DNA from: Terriglobia bacterium | GTDB taxonomy: Bacteria; Acidobacteriota; Terriglobia; Acidiferrales; UBA7541 | NCBI GenBank assembly: GCA_023512135.1 | Contig: JAIMAG010000008.1 | Coordinates: forward strand, 43,395-107,394 | Direction of reading: 5' to 3' | DNA length: 64,000 nt | Shown here: piece after piece, positions 35,074 through 44,111 of the stretch | Position numbering within the stretch: position 1 is the stretch's first letter | Layout of the letters: each line of letters starts with the position of its first letter | Notes under the pieces: model-generated | Told to the model about the DNA's origin: nothing | Databases searched by the model: none | The model's input: only the letters and a program-made list of their open reading frames with translations | Position numbers and translations under genes: made by a program

Positions 35074-35934
35074 GTGACATCTGTGTGCCTGCGTTCCCGG
35101 TTTTTGTTTCTGCTCGCCATCGGGGCAGTCCTGTGCTTGCCCATGGCGGTTCGCGCCGCCAGCGCAGCGATTCCGCACGGCAAAGTTACCTTGCTGGCAG
35201 AGCATCGCTCGATTTCTCCAGGTCAGCAGACGACCCTCGCGCTGCGCTTTCAACTCGAAGAAGGTTGGCACATCTACTGGCAGAATCCGGGAGATTCCGG
35301 ACAGCCACCCCGCGTGCGCTGGCAGCTGCCAGCCGGGCTGACCGTTGGTGAGATACAATGGCCCGTGCCCCGGCGCATTCAGACCGCCGCCAACATCGTG
35401 GACTACGGTTATTACGGCACCGTGCTGTTGCTGGTACCCCTGCACGCCGCTCCGGATTTGACTGCGCGTTCGAATGCCAACATCGGTGCCGAAGTGAACG
35501 TTGTGGTTTGCCGGGAGGTCTGCCTGACCGGCAAGGCTCAGGTCTCGCTTGCACTGCCGGTTCGTGCCGGTAGTCCCGTGGTGAACCAGCCGCTGCGCAG
35601 TGAGTTCGAGCGCGCGCGCCAGGCGTTGCCGCAGCCCGTTCCAGCCAGTTGGCGGCTTCGCGCCACCCAGTCGCGCGATACGGTTGTGCTGTACGGCGAA
35701 ACCGGTGAACCCATCCCGCAGGGATTCTTCTTTCCCTGGGAGGAGTCGCAGATTGAAAATGCCGCTGCGCAGAACTGGGATTCCGCCAGCAGCCGCAGCC
35801 CGGGTTTCCGGCTGACGCTGCGCAAATCGGCGCGGTCCCGTGCGCCGCTGGCGCGACTGCGTGGTGTGCTGGCGCTTGAAAACGGCCGCGCCTATTGGCT
35901 GGAAGTGCCCGTAGCGGCAGAAGGAAGGAATTAA
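35074..35934 (+). CDS. DsbD alpha-domain-like periplasmic protein
   Basis: A secreted protein of about 286 residues. A signal peptide (RSRFLFLLAIGAVLCLPMAVRA) leads into a domain like the N-terminal (alpha) domain of DsbD, with EEGWHIYWQNPGDSGQPP, IVDYGYYGTVLLLVPL and the redox pair CREVCLTG. In DsbD this domain passes electrons to periplasmic thiol proteins; the membrane and thioredoxin parts of DsbD are missing here. Start: GTG at 35074, seven bases after GAGGT, or GTG at 35083, eight bases after AGAGGGG. A thioredoxin-fold protein is encoded next, 61 bases on, so they may be partners. Confidence 0.82.
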   Translation: MTSVCLRSRFLFLLAIGAVLCLPMAVRAASAAIPHGKVTLLAEHRSISPGQQTTLALRFQLEEGWHIYWQNPGDSGQPPRVRWQLPAGLTVGEIQWPVPRRIQTAANIVDYGYYGTVLLLVPLHAAPDLTARSNANIGAEVNVVVCREVCLTGKAQVSLALPVRAGSPVVNQPLRSEFERARQALPQPVPASWRLRATQSRDTVVLYGETGEPIPQGFFFPWEESQIENAAAQNWDSASSRSPGFRLTLRKSARSRAPLARLRGVLALENGRAYWLEVPVAAEGRN

Positions 35935-35995
35935 CCGCCCTGCCGTCCCCGTGCGGCAGGGAATCCGGCACGTCACTCATGCAGAGGAGGAACCG

Positions 35996-36610
35996 ATGAA
36001 ACGCATCACCGCCTGGCTCATCGTGGCCTTGCTGGTTGCTCTTGCCGTTCCGTTTGGCCTGCGCGCGGCCAAGGTTGGCGAGCCCGCGCCGGACTTCACC
36101 GGCACCACCAGCGACGGCCAGACCATTAAACTTTCTGATTTCCGCGGCAAGTACGTTGTGCTGGAATGGCACAACAACGGCTGCCCCTACGTCCGCAAGC
36201 ACTACAACAGTGGCAATATGCAGCGGCTGCAAAAGCAGTGGACGGCTCGCGGCGTCGTCTGGCTGACGATTATCTCCTCCGCCCCGGGCAAGCAGGGCTA
36301 CGTCACTGCCGAGCAGCATAACGAATACGTGGCGCGCATGAATGCCGCTCCTACCGCCTCCATTTTGGATCCGACGGGCACGATTGGCCGCCTCTACGAT
36401 GCCAAGACCAGTCCGCAGATGGTGATCATTGATCCCAACGGCGTGGTCATCTACGACGGCGCCATTGACGACCGGCCTACCGCAAACCCGGCTGACATCG
36501 AGGGCGCAACCAACTACGTCAGCCAGGCACTCGAAGAGGCCCTGGCCGGCAAGCCGGTCTCGGTCTCCAGTACGAAGCCCTACGGCTGCTCGATCAAATA
36601 CCCCGACTAG
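35996..36610 (+). CDS. Secreted redoxin (AhpC/TSA, TlpA-like)
   Basis: A thioredoxin-fold protein of 204 residues with a signal peptide (WLIVALLVALAVPFGLRAA). The mature part begins KVGEPAPDFTGTTSDGQTIKLSDFRGKYVVLEW, typical of the AhpC/TSA-redoxin group. The active-site region reads NNGCPYVRKHY: a single Cys where thioredoxins have CxxC, which fits peroxiredoxin-like chemistry. Another Cys is near the C-terminus (YGCSIKY) and could be the resolving residue. AGGAGG at 35985-35990 is five bases before the ATG. A strong terminator follows. It probably acts with the DsbD-like protein upstream in periplasmic thiol-redox control. Confidence 0.88.
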   Translation: MKRITAWLIVALLVALAVPFGLRAAKVGEPAPDFTGTTSDGQTIKLSDFRGKYVVLEWHNNGCPYVRKHYNSGNMQRLQKQWTARGVVWLTIISSAPGKQGYVTAEQHNEYVARMNAAPTASILDPTGTIGRLYDAKTSPQMVIIDPNGVVIYDGAIDDRPTANPADIEGATNYVSQALEEALAGKPVSVSSTKPYGCSIKYPD

Positions 36611-36633
36611 TCTTCCGACTAACCGACGAAGCC

Positions 36634-36669
36634 GCCCGGGATGGTTCGACCATCCCGGGCTTTCGTTTC
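36634..36669 (+). terminator. Rho-independent terminator after the redoxin gene
   Basis: An 11-bp perfect GC-rich stem (36634-36644 with 36650-36660) with loop TTCGA is followed by TTTCGTTTC. It lies 24 bases after the stop and separates this operon from recA. Confidence 0.92.
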
Positions 36670-36677
36670 TGACGCAG

Positions 36678-36705
36678 TTTTGCTTTTTATTCGCCTTGTG
36701 ATAAT
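36678..36705 (+). promoter_or_regulatory. recA promoter candidate
   Basis: GATAAT (36700-36705) is an extended -10, preceded by TGT, with a partial -35 (TTTTGC, 36678-36683) 16 bases upstream. The leader to the recA ATG would be about 138 bases. Confidence 0.5.
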
Positions 36706-36716
36706 CTGGGTCTCCG

Positions 36717-36731
36717 GAACCCGTGCTGACC
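36717..36731 (+). promoter_or_regulatory. Possible LexA operator at recA
   Basis: GAAC-N7-GACC lies just after the predicted start of transcription. It differs in one base from GAAC-N7-GAAC, the direct-repeat operator known for alphaproteobacterial LexA. A similar element is at lexA in this window. Identity is tentative, since such near-matches occur by chance. Confidence 0.3.
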
Positions 36732-36849
36732 CCGCGACAGTGCGGAAACTATCTGGTAAACTCCCGCCAGCAGGACGGAAACTGTAATTGCGCTGGGGCG
36801 GTCTGTTTCTGGCCGGTCGACCGGCCCAGCCGCTTCGCCGAGGTGATTC

Positions 36850-37917
36850 ATGGCCGACGAAAGAGCTCGCAGCGTGGAACTCGCCATTGCCCAGATTGAG
36901 AAGCAATTCGGCAAGGGCTCGATCATGCGCCTGGGCAGCCGGGACGTTCTGGTTCCCGTCAGTGTGATTCCCACCGGCTCGCTCGCGCTGGATGCTGCGC
37001 TTGGCGTTGGCGGTTTCCCTCGCGGTCGCGTGGTGGAAATCTATGGCCCCGAGGCCGGTGGCAAAACCACGCTGGCGCTGCATGCGGTGGCGAACACTCA
37101 GCGCGCAGGTGGCCAGGCGGCCTTCATTGATGCCGAACATGCCCTGGACCCGGTCTATGCACGCAACCTGGGCGTGGACGTAGATAACCTGCTCGTCTCA
37201 CAGCCGGACCACGGCGAGCAGGCCTTGGAAATTGCTGAAACCCTGATTCGCTCGGGCGGCGTGGACATTGTGGTCGTGGACTCGGTCGCCGCCCTGGTGC
37301 CCAAGGCCGAGCTGGAAGGAGAAATGGGCGAGCCGCAGATGGGCTTGCAGGCGCGGCTGATGTCCCAGGCGCTCCGCAAGCTCACTGCCATCGTCTCGAA
37401 GTCGAAAACGTGCCTGATTTTCATCAACCAGGTGCGGGAAAAAATCGGCGTGCTGTTTGGCAACCCGGAGACCACCACCGGCGGCCGCGCGCTGAAATTT
37501 TACGCCTCCATGCGCGTGGATATCCGCCGCGTGCAGGCCATCAAGGAAGGCGATCGCGTCGTCGGCTCGCGCACCCGCGCAAAAATCGTCAAGAACAAAC
37601 TGGCCGCGCCGTTCCGCGAAGCCGAATTCGACATCCTCTATGGCGAAGGCATCTCACGCGAAACCGAATTGCTGGACCTGGGCGTGCAGTGCGAGCTGAT
37701 TGAAAAATCCGGCGCCTGGTTCAGCTACGAGGGAGAACGCATCGGCCAGGGACGCGAAAGCGCTCGCCTGTTCCTCCGCGAAAACCGCGAGGTGGCCGAT
37801 CGACTCGAACAGGCTCTCCGCCGAAAACTCGGCCTCGTGCCTGAGCCGCCGGCTCAGCCGGAATCCCGGCCCTCGTCGCAGGCCGCCACTGCCGCAAAGT
37901 CCAAATCGGCGCGCTAG
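36850..37917 (+). CDS. recA: Recombinase RecA
   Basis: RecA forms filaments on single-stranded DNA for strand exchange and triggers LexA self-cleavage. The 355-residue protein is full length. It has the Walker [10 protein letters not shown], where most RecA proteins have GPESSGKTT, Walker [13 protein letters not shown], the loop L1 region [16 protein letters not shown] and L2 with [21 protein letters not shown]. An Ala/Ser/Lys-rich tail ends it. It has its own promoter with a possible LexA site, and lexA is encoded 6 kb downstream. Confidence 0.98.
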   Translation: MADERARSVELAIAQIEKQFGKGSIMRLGSRDVLVPVSVIPTGSLALDAALGVGGFPRGRVVEIYGPEAGGKTTLALHAVANTQRAGGQAAFIDAEHALDPVYARNLGVDVDNLLVSQPDHGEQALEIAETLIRSGGVDIVVVDSVAALVPKAELEGEMGEPQMGLQARLMSQALRKLTAIVSKSKTCLIFINQVREKIGVLFGNPETTTGGRALKFYASMRVDIRRVQAIKEGDRVVGSRTRAKIVKNKLAAPFREAEFDILYGEGISRETELLDLGVQCELIEKSGAWFSYEGERIGQGRESARLFLRENREVADRLEQALRRKLGLVPEPPAQPESRPSSQAATAAKSKSAR

Positions 37918-38090
37918 TCCACCAGCGCAAAACGACCCGCAACACTCCCCGAATGCGCACCGCCTCGGGCAGGTTCTTCGGTGCAGCGGCCGCAGTTTCT
38001 CTTCGGGCCTGCACCGTCCCTGCAATCTCTTGCTGAAAAACTCTCTCTCGGAACAGCCCCTGGTGTAATATGGCCCACCTCGCTGGGTAG

Positions 38091-38168
38091 ACCGGTTCCT
38101 TGCCGGTTGCTCTTTTGGCGCACGGAGAGAATTCTTCTTTTGACTCATCCTGCCGGCTGCGTCAAAAG
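38091..38168 (+). other. Structured leader upstream of the M23 peptidase gene
   Basis: Two hairpins lie in the 317 bases between recA and the peptidase. ACCGG/CCGGT pairs 38091-38095 with 38103-38107, and CTTTTGAC/GTCAAAAG is an 8-bp perfect stem pairing 38137-38144 with 38161-38168 around 16 bases. Neither matches a riboswitch I know, including the c-di-AMP element often found before cell-wall genes. A weak -10 (TAATAT) is at 38066. The remainder of the gap holds nothing recognisable. Confidence 0.35.
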
Positions 38169-38234
38169 GGTGGAAGACAATCTGCTTGCGATCGCAGGTC
38201 GCGGGAACGCCTGCGCACAGTTCTGGGGGAAATC

Positions 38235-39578
38235 GTGAGTCGCGCGTTTCGGATCCTGGTATCGATCCTCGTTCTCACCGGCATGGTGTTCGTTGGGTTC
38301 AGCTTCCGCCTGCGATCATCTGCCGAGCAGGCCTTTCAGCAGCAGGTCGCCGCCGCCCTCCGGGCAGCAGAAGAGCTGGCTGCTCAGGCCGTTCTCTTTT
38401 CGGAGCGGGAGGTACCGTTGGGCCGTACCCTCGGCGAGATGTTGCTTTCGATGGGGTTGGATGTCGCCACCACCCAGTCTGTGATCGAAAGCGCCCGTCC
38501 TGTTTTCAACCTTCGCCGGGACTTCCGTGCCGGGCAGCGGCTGGCGATCGGCCGCAATCCGGCCGGCGAGTTTCGCGCTGTCCGCTATCGCATCGACGCC
38601 GACCGCGAGCTGTGGGTCGCGTCCCGGCCGGATGGCTTCCACGCCGAAATCAAAACGGTTCCTTCGGTCGTCGAGCTGGTCGGCGTCACCGGCGAAATTC
38701 GAGATTCGCTCTACAACGCGGTCCTCGCCGCCGGCGAAAGCCCTGCACTGGCCGTCCAGCTGGCTGATGTGTTCGGCTGGGACCTGGACTTTTACACCGA
38801 CCCGCAACCGGGCGACCGTTTCCGCCTGATTGTCGAAAAGAAGCGCTACCTCGACGGAACCCCGGGCACCTACGGGCTGATTCTGGCCGCTGAATACGTC
38901 AACGCGGGTCGCCGCTACCAGGCCATTCTGTTCCGCGAGCCTTCCGGTCGGTCGGCCTATTATGCTCCGGACGGCAAATCGCTGCAGAAGGCCTTTCTCC
39001 GTTCCCCACTCAAGTACGGTGGGCGGATCAGTTCCCGGTTTTCCTACAGCCGTTTCCATCCGGTGCTGCGCCGGCACCGGCCCCACCTCGGGGTAGACTA
39101 CGCCGCGCCGGTAGGCACCCCGGTGCAGGCGGTCGGAGATGGTCGCGTGGTCTTCGCTGGCCGTCGGACCGCGGAAGGGAAGATGGTCCACCTGCGCCAT
39201 GCCAACGGCTACGAAACCATGTACCTGCATCTGTCCGCCATTCTTGTCCGGCCGGGCGAACGCGTCTCCCAGGGACAAATCATCGGTCGCGTAGGCTCCA
39301 CGGGTCTTTCCACCGGCCCGCATCTCGATTTCCGTGTGCTGCAGCACGGCCGCTACCGCAACTTCCTGGCTTTGCAACTGCCGCCCGCGCAGCCGGTGGC
39401 GCGCAAAGATTGGGAGGAATTTGTCGCGACGCGGGATCGCTTCCTGGCCATGCTTGCTGAAACAACCGGACCCATCCCGGGCACGGAACGCGCTGCCGCC
39501 GCAGCGGGAGCGGACACGCCGGCCTCCGCAGCCGGTGCGGTGACAGCGCCGGCCAGAACGGCCGGAACAGACGAATGA
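38235..39578 (+). CDS. M23-family peptidoglycan metallopeptidase, membrane-anchored
   Basis: A 447-residue cell-wall enzyme with one N-terminal membrane helix (FRILVSILVLTGMVFVGF). The middle has an OapA/LysM-like region and the segment GDRFRLIVEKKRYLDGTPG found in MepM-type enzymes. The C-terminal M23 domain keeps HLGVDYAAPVGTPV (His and Asp ligands) and YLHLSAI. The last motif reads GPHLDFRV, where most members have GPHLHF, so one ligand or catalytic His is Asp. The GTG at 38235 is four bases after GGGGGA. The Ala/Pro-rich tail (about 35 residues) is likely flexible. Confidence 0.88.
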   Translation: MSRAFRILVSILVLTGMVFVGFSFRLRSSAEQAFQQQVAAALRAAEELAAQAVLFSEREVPLGRTLGEMLLSMGLDVATTQSVIESARPVFNLRRDFRAGQRLAIGRNPAGEFRAVRYRIDADRELWVASRPDGFHAEIKTVPSVVELVGVTGEIRDSLYNAVLAAGESPALAVQLADVFGWDLDFYTDPQPGDRFRLIVEKKRYLDGTPGTYGLILAAEYVNAGRRYQAILFREPSGRSAYYAPDGKSLQKAFLRSPLKYGGRISSRFSYSRFHPVLRRHRPHLGVDYAAPVGTPVQAVGDGRVVFAGRRTAEGKMVHLRHANGYETMYLHLSAILVRPGERVSQGQIIGRVGSTGLSTGPHLDFRVLQHGRYRNFLALQLPPAQPVARKDWEEFVATRDRFLAMLAETTGPIPGTERAAAAAGADTPASAAGAVTAPARTAGTDE

Positions 39579-39721
39579 GGATCGGGTACAGGTGTACCTC
39601 CGGTTTCCGAACCCGGTCCGGCAAGGGTGTCCGTTTCAATTCACGTTCGCGCAGTGAGTTTCGGCCTGTTTGTCGTCGGTATTTTCAGACGCGGGTTTCC
39701 CGTGCGGGATGCAAGCTGGCC

Positions 39722-39750
39722 TTGACAGCGACTGGGCGGTTTGCTAGTGT
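39722..39750 (+). promoter_or_regulatory. Sigma-70-type promoter for the membrane-protein gene
   Basis: A perfect TTGACA (39722-39727) and TAGTGT (39745-39750) are 17 bases apart, and the -10 is extended (TGC). The transcript would start near 39757, which rules out the upstream in-frame start codon at 39741. Confidence 0.65.
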
Positions 39751-39776
39751 CCCGCGAGTTTACCTGGAGATTATGG

Positions 39777-40526
39777 TTGAACTCAATTGCCGCGTCCCGG
39801 CCGGCTAAGCCCGTTCTGCCGCACGCCCACGACCGTGCGTTTTACACCGGCATGGCGGTGGCGATGGCGGTGACGGTGTTCGTCGGCTTTGCGCCGACGT
39901 TTTACCTGCGCGCCTTTTTGCCCCCGCGCCCGACGATCTCCGGCGCGGTGACACTGACTCCGCTGGCATACGTCCACGGCGGACTGTTCACCGGCTGGAT
40001 GGTGCTGTTCCTGGTGCAGACTTCGCTGGTGGCGGCGCGACGCGTGGATATCCACCGCCGGCTCGGCCTGCTGGGCGTCGGGATGGCCGCGGCGATGGTG
40101 GTCGTGGGCACCTGGACGGCGATTGCCGCTGCCGCACGCGGTGCAGCACCGCCGGGTGTAGACCCACTGGTCTTTCTGGCGATACCGCTGGGCGATATGG
40201 TGTTGTTTGCGCCGCTGGTGGCGACAGCCTTCTGGCTGCGGCGCAACAAGGAAGCGCACAAGCGCCTGATGCTGCTCGCTTTTATCAGTTTGCTGGCAGC
40301 GGCGGTCGCACGCTGGCCCGGTGTGCAGCCGCTCGGCCCGCCGGCCTTTTACGGGCTGAGCTATCTGTTCATCGTTGCCGGAGTCGTCTATGACCTGGCC
40401 ACCCGGCGGCGCATCCATTCGGTCTATATCTGGGGCGGACTGTTCCTGGTGCTGTCGGTGCCGCTGCGGCTGTGGATTTCCGGCACCGAAGCCTGGCGCG
40501 CCTTCGCCGAATTCCTCACCCGCTGA
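39777..40526 (+). CDS. Hypothetical membrane protein, about seven helices
   Basis: A 249-residue integral membrane protein with no domain I can name. Helices are visible at FYTGMAVAMAVTVFVGFAP, LAYVHGGLFTGWMVLFLVQ, LGLLGVGMAAAMVVVGTW, LVFLAIPLGDMVLFAPLVA, LMLLAFISLLAAAVARW, FYGLSYLFIVAGVVYDL and VYIWGGLFLVLSVPLRLW. Conserved-looking His residues (AYVHGG, VDIHRRLG, EAHKRLM) could bind heme or metal. TTG at 39777, seven bases after GGAG, is the likely start, because the promoter begins transcription past the earlier in-frame codons. Confidence 0.7.
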   Translation: MNSIAASRPAKPVLPHAHDRAFYTGMAVAMAVTVFVGFAPTFYLRAFLPPRPTISGAVTLTPLAYVHGGLFTGWMVLFLVQTSLVAARRVDIHRRLGLLGVGMAAAMVVVGTWTAIAAAARGAAPPGVDPLVFLAIPLGDMVLFAPLVATAFWLRRNKEAHKRLMLLAFISLLAAAVARWPGVQPLGPPAFYGLSYLFIVAGVVYDLATRRRIHSVYIWGGLFLVLSVPLRLWISGTEAWRAFAEFLTR

Positions 40527-40538
40527 AGCTGAACTGCA

Positions 40539-40620
40539 GGAGCTTGCTCGCGCCGCTGCGCAGAGGCCGCCTCCGCGCGCTACCCGCCGGGATGGGTTGT
40601 TGCGGGAACAAGCTCGCGTG
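40539..40620. repeat. Imperfect inverted repeat between convergent genes
   Basis: GAGCTTGCTC (40540-40549) and GAACAAGCTC (40606-40615) are reverse complements with one mismatch, 56 bases apart. The left arm is itself partly palindromic. The GC-rich stretch is reminiscent of REP-type palindromes and may end transcription from both sides. Only this copy is visible. Confidence 0.35.
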
Positions 40621-40677
40621 CGCGGCTGGCGGGCAAGCCGCCGCTTTCCGGGGCGGTGAGGCGATCTGAAGTCTCCG

Positions 40678-41628
40678 CTACATCAATTCTTTGAGGTTGG
40701 GCGTGATGTCGCGGTGGTAGAGGTCGAGTTCCGCCAGCGGCTTTTCCTGCAGGCCGGGAATTTTCTTCTTCAGGTAGTCCTCGTAGGTGGGCACTTCCAT
40801 CTGATAATAGACCCCGAGCGCAATTCGTCCGCCGGCTTCCTGGGATTTCAGCAGTGCCTGTGCTTTTTTCTGGGCGACCTCGACCGGATCGTCCGGGTTG
40901 TGCACGACGGGGTCGTAGTCGGTGTCCTCGAGCTTGTAGAGGCGCGGCTGCCCGTTCACCGTTTCAGCGTAGTAGCCCTTCGTATGCAGGTCGTTGTAGG
41001 TGGGGCATGTCTGCAGCACATCCACCAGAGCCGAGCCGCGATGCTGGATGGCCCGCGCAATCAGGTCCGCCAGGTATTTCGTGTCCAGCGCGTAGCCGCG
41101 CGCGACGAAGGTGTACCCGCAGGCCAGCCCGAGCAGAATCGGGTTGATCGCTTCCATGATGGATTCTTCCGGCATGGACTTCGTCTTCATGCCCTTCTGG
41201 ATCGTCGGCGAAGCCTGCCCCTTGGTCAGCGCATAGACGTCGTTGTTGAAGACAATGTAGGTGATGTCCAGGTTGCGTCGGCCCCCGTTGACGAAGTGGC
41301 CGGCTCCGATGCCGTAGGCATCGCCGTCGCCGCCCACGCCGATCACGGTCAGCTCATGGTTCGCCAGTTTCATGGCGGTCACCGAAGGCATCACCCGCCC
41401 GTGCAGCGTGTGGAAGGCATAGGTGTGCATGTAATGCGGCGTCTTGCCCGAGCAGCCAATCCCGCTGATCACCGCCACCCGGTGCGGGGGAATCTGCAGC
41501 TTGGCCAGGGCCATCTGCAACGCGCCCAGGATGCCGAAATCACCGCAGCCCGGGCACCAGTCGTTGTGAATCTCGGCCTTGTAGTCGGTGGGTTTGAAAA
41601 CCTTCAGATCGGTTGCAGCCGTTGCCAT
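40678..41628 (-). CDS. korB: 2-oxoacid:ferredoxin oxidoreductase, beta subunit
   Basis: Thiamine-diphosphate-binding subunit of an enzyme that oxidises 2-oxoglutarate or another 2-oxoacid to acyl-CoA with ferredoxin as acceptor. The 316-residue protein has WCPGCGDFGIL, GIGCSGKTPHYMHTY and the ThDP/Mg site VGGDGDAYGIGAGHFVNGGR followed by FNND. The Cys residues near the start may help hold an iron-sulfur cluster. AAAGGGA precedes the ATG. It follows the alpha subunit by 85 bases. The choice of 2-oxoglutarate over pyruvate or branched 2-oxoacids is inference from the two-subunit form. Confidence 0.92.
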   Translation of the reverse strand: MATAATDLKVFKPTDYKAEIHNDWCPGCGDFGILGALQMALAKLQIPPHRVAVISGIGCSGKTPHYMHTYAFHTLHGRVMPSVTAMKLANHELTVIGVGGDGDAYGIGAGHFVNGGRRNLDITYIVFNNDVYALTKGQASPTIQKGMKTKSMPEESIMEAINPILLGLACGYTFVARGYALDTKYLADLIARAIQHRGSALVDVLQTCPTYNDLHTKGYYAETVNGQPRLYKLEDTDYDPVVHNPDDPVEVAQKKAQALLKSQEAGGRIALGVYYQMEVPTYEDYLKKKIPGLQEKPLAELDLYHRDITPNLKELM

Positions 41629-41713
41629 CTTTGTCCCTTTCTCTCGATATTTGCCGATGCAGATGCGGTTGGCCGATTCGCGGATTCGATGTCCTGCCGT
41701 CCTCCCGCACGCA

Positions 41714-43684
41714 TTATTTGTTGTAGCCCGGCGGCAGCGGCACCATCGGCGGCAGCATCTTCTCGCGCCGCTCCCGCAGGGCCACCAGTTCGTCGAACTG
41801 CTTGCGACCGTCGCCGGGCTGGATCACGCGTCCTTCTGAAATCACGATGCGCTCGCCGCCGTTGGCTACGGCGTGTTCAATGGCGGCGATGATTTCGTTT
41901 TCGCTGAACGGGCGCCCGTCGTATTTCACCACGCTGTGCTGGCAGGCAAAGCCCGTCTCCGCCCGCACCAGGTAAGCCAGCTGTCCGGTATAGTTGCAAT
42001 CGAAGCAGATTACCTTGCCTGCCCCGCGCAGGTAGCTCGCGATTTCCGTCGGGAACGGACGCAGCATCCGCACCTGCAGGAACCGGTAGGTTTCCTGCTG
42101 CGGATCGAGCTGGCGCAGCGCGTCCACGATGGCACCCTTGGTCGAACCCCAGCCGACGATCAGCACCGGTATCCGCCCGGCGTCGCCGCCGGACGGCCCG
42201 AACAGGCGAAACTTCTTCTCCGCTGGAATTTCCCGCGCGGCCACGGCCAGTTTCCCCATCCGTTTTTCCATCATGGCCAGACGGTTGCCGATGCCTTCGG
42301 TGATGTGCCCGCGCGGGTCGTGCTCGTCGGTGGTAGTCCAGAAAATTCCACCTTCCTGCCCGGGCACCGAGCGCGGGCTGATGCCGTCTTCGGTGAAGGC
42401 GTAGCGCAGGTAATCGCCGTTGCCGTTCATCGTCCTCGGGTCGAACAGCTTCCCGCGGTCGATCTGCAGTCCCTCGGTGGCAAACGGCGGCAGGGTCTGA
42501 TAGCTCGACGCCAGGTGCTTGTCCACCAGAACGATCACCGGCACCTGGTAGCGATCGGCGTAGTTGAACGCGTCGAAGGTGTCATAGAAACACTCTTCGA
42601 TATCGCCCGAAGCAAGCACGATGCGCGGAATATCCCCTTGGCCGGCGTGCAGGGCAAACAGCAGGTCGCCCTGTTCGTGCCGCGTCGGCAGGCCGGTCGA
42701 GGGCCCGCCGCGCTGGTAGATCACCACCACCGGACCGGGGGCTTCGGTGATCGCCGAAAACCCCAGCCCCTCGGGCATCAGCGCGAATCCGGGACCCGAC
42801 GTCGAAGTCGCCGAACGCACTCCGCCGTGCGCCCCCATCACCGCGGCGTCGATGGCCGAGACTTCGTCCTCGGTCTGCAGCACCACCAGGTTGTACTGCC
42901 CCTGGTAGCTTTCCAGATAGACGCTTTCATCGGTCGCCGGGCTGATCGGATAGTAGGTCTGCAGCCCGCAGCCGGCTTTTAGCTTGGCCAGCCCGACCGC
43001 CTGCGTGCCTTTCACCATGATCTGGCCTTCGCGGCCGGGGTTCGGCGGAAGCTTGTATTTCATCTGTTTCTGGAAATGTTCCGCGGCGTATTCGTAAGCC
43101 AGCCGTGCTGCGTCCACATTGAGCTGTGCGACCTTGCCCGCTTTGCTGCCGAAGCTGTCCCGGATGGCCTCCGCCACCGGTTCGAAATCGAACCCCAGCG
43201 CTCCGACCGAAGCGCCCAGCGCCAGCGTGTTCGTCATGATGCGGTAGGCGCGGGCCTGGCCGGGTTTGCCCGCGGCAGTCAGCGCCCGGTCGAGCAGCTC
43301 GGCGTAGGGCATCTCCCAGAAGAAGATGTCGTCGCGCTCGATCCACGAGATGAATTTTTTGTTCTCAGCGTCATAGAGGATTGCGCCACCCGGCGCGATT
43401 TCATGCGCGTGGCCGCGGTGCGCCGGGAATTCGTGGTACATGTCGCCGACCAGCGTTTCTTCGTCCAGCGCCGAAAGCAGGTGCACCTCTTCGACATGGG
43501 AGTGCACCGGCTCGTCGCTGATGCGCAACCGGTAGGAGCTGTGCTTGCCCTTGATGTTCGAGTGATACTCGATTTGTCCGAAGACGTAATATCCGGCGCG
43601 CATCAGCGCCTTGGCCAGAATTTCAGCGCTTACGTTGATGCCGCTGCCCTGCGGCCCACCGACCATCCAGGAAAAATACGCCAT
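41714..43684 (-). CDS. korA: 2-oxoacid:ferredoxin oxidoreductase, fused gamma-alpha subunit
   Basis: Large subunit of the same enzyme, 656 residues. The gamma domain is at the N-terminus (SWMVGGPQGSGINVSAEILAKAL), followed by the alpha domain (about residues 200-560) with PISPATDESVYLE, and VRSATSTSGPGFALMPEGL. A C-terminal domain of transketolase type begins IPVLIVGWGSTKGAI. Start at ATG 43684; the frame is open far upstream but that region is unlike the family. No delta (ferredoxin-like) subunit is encoded nearby, so an external ferredoxin is needed. The ferredoxin gene is not in the window. Confidence 0.92.
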   Translation of the reverse strand: MAYFSWMVGGPQGSGINVSAEILAKALMRAGYYVFGQIEYHSNIKGKHSSYRLRISDEPVHSHVEEVHLLSALDEETLVGDMYHEFPAHRGHAHEIAPGGAILYDAENKKFISWIERDDIFFWEMPYAELLDRALTAAGKPGQARAYRIMTNTLALGASVGALGFDFEPVAEAIRDSFGSKAGKVAQLNVDAARLAYEYAAEHFQKQMKYKLPPNPGREGQIMVKGTQAVGLAKLKAGCGLQTYYPISPATDESVYLESYQGQYNLVVLQTEDEVSAIDAAVMGAHGGVRSATSTSGPGFALMPEGLGFSAITEAPGPVVVIYQRGGPSTGLPTRHEQGDLLFALHAGQGDIPRIVLASGDIEECFYDTFDAFNYADRYQVPVIVLVDKHLASSYQTLPPFATEGLQIDRGKLFDPRTMNGNGDYLRYAFTEDGISPRSVPGQEGGIFWTTTDEHDPRGHITEGIGNRLAMMEKRMGKLAVAAREIPAEKKFRLFGPSGGDAGRIPVLIVGWGSTKGAIVDALRQLDPQQETYRFLQVRMLRPFPTEIASYLRGAGKVICFDCNYTGQLAYLVRAETGFACQHSVVKYDGRPFSENEIIAAIEHAVANGGERIVISEGRVIQPGDGRKQFDELVALRERREKMLPPMVPLPPGYNK

Positions 43685-44111
43685 CCGTATCACCCTGCCC
43701 GACCCCGGTGTGCACGCTGCAGTTTCGTGTTCCGGAGTCTCTGAAAAGTTTCGTTTGGGAGAGATACACAGCCCTCCCCACCCGGGCAGCCCGCGCCCAC
43801 TCTTGGAGCCGCTGCCGCCGAGGAAAGAGCTACCCAAACCAGCTCGTAAAGCATCAAGATACCACATCTGTCTCTGCGGCGGAATCCTTGCGCAGGGTCG
43901 GGAAGCTGGTGTGGATGCTCCTTGCGGGCGAGGGTGCTCGGCGAAGGCAACGTGTGCGAGTTTGCCTTTACGGGCGCAAGCATTTCTGCGCCGGCCCGGC
44001 GCGACTCGAGCGACCGTAACTGGCACGAGCCTGTGCTCGCGCCGGTCGGTTTGGCTTGCCGCGGGCCATCCGTGTGGGAATGTCCCCGGGCACCACCGGC
44101 CCGAAATCCGC
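43685..44111. other. Divergent region between korA and lexA
   Basis: About 430 bases with no gene that I can support. It must contain the korA promoter on the minus strand, but I found no convincing hexamer pair. Several GC-rich inverted segments occur near 43975-44045 (for example GGCACGAGCCTGTGC), without T-runs. Confidence 0.4.

Noticed and set aside
38091..38168. c-di-AMP riboswitch before the cell-wall peptidase gene
   Set aside because: Such elements often precede peptidases, but the conserved core bases of the ydaO motif are not present here.
44020..44037. Sigma-54-like TGGCACG followed by TGTGC upstream of lexA
   Set aside because: Spacing is one base too long; sigma-54 promoters do not tolerate this, and a good sigma-70 promoter is present nearby.
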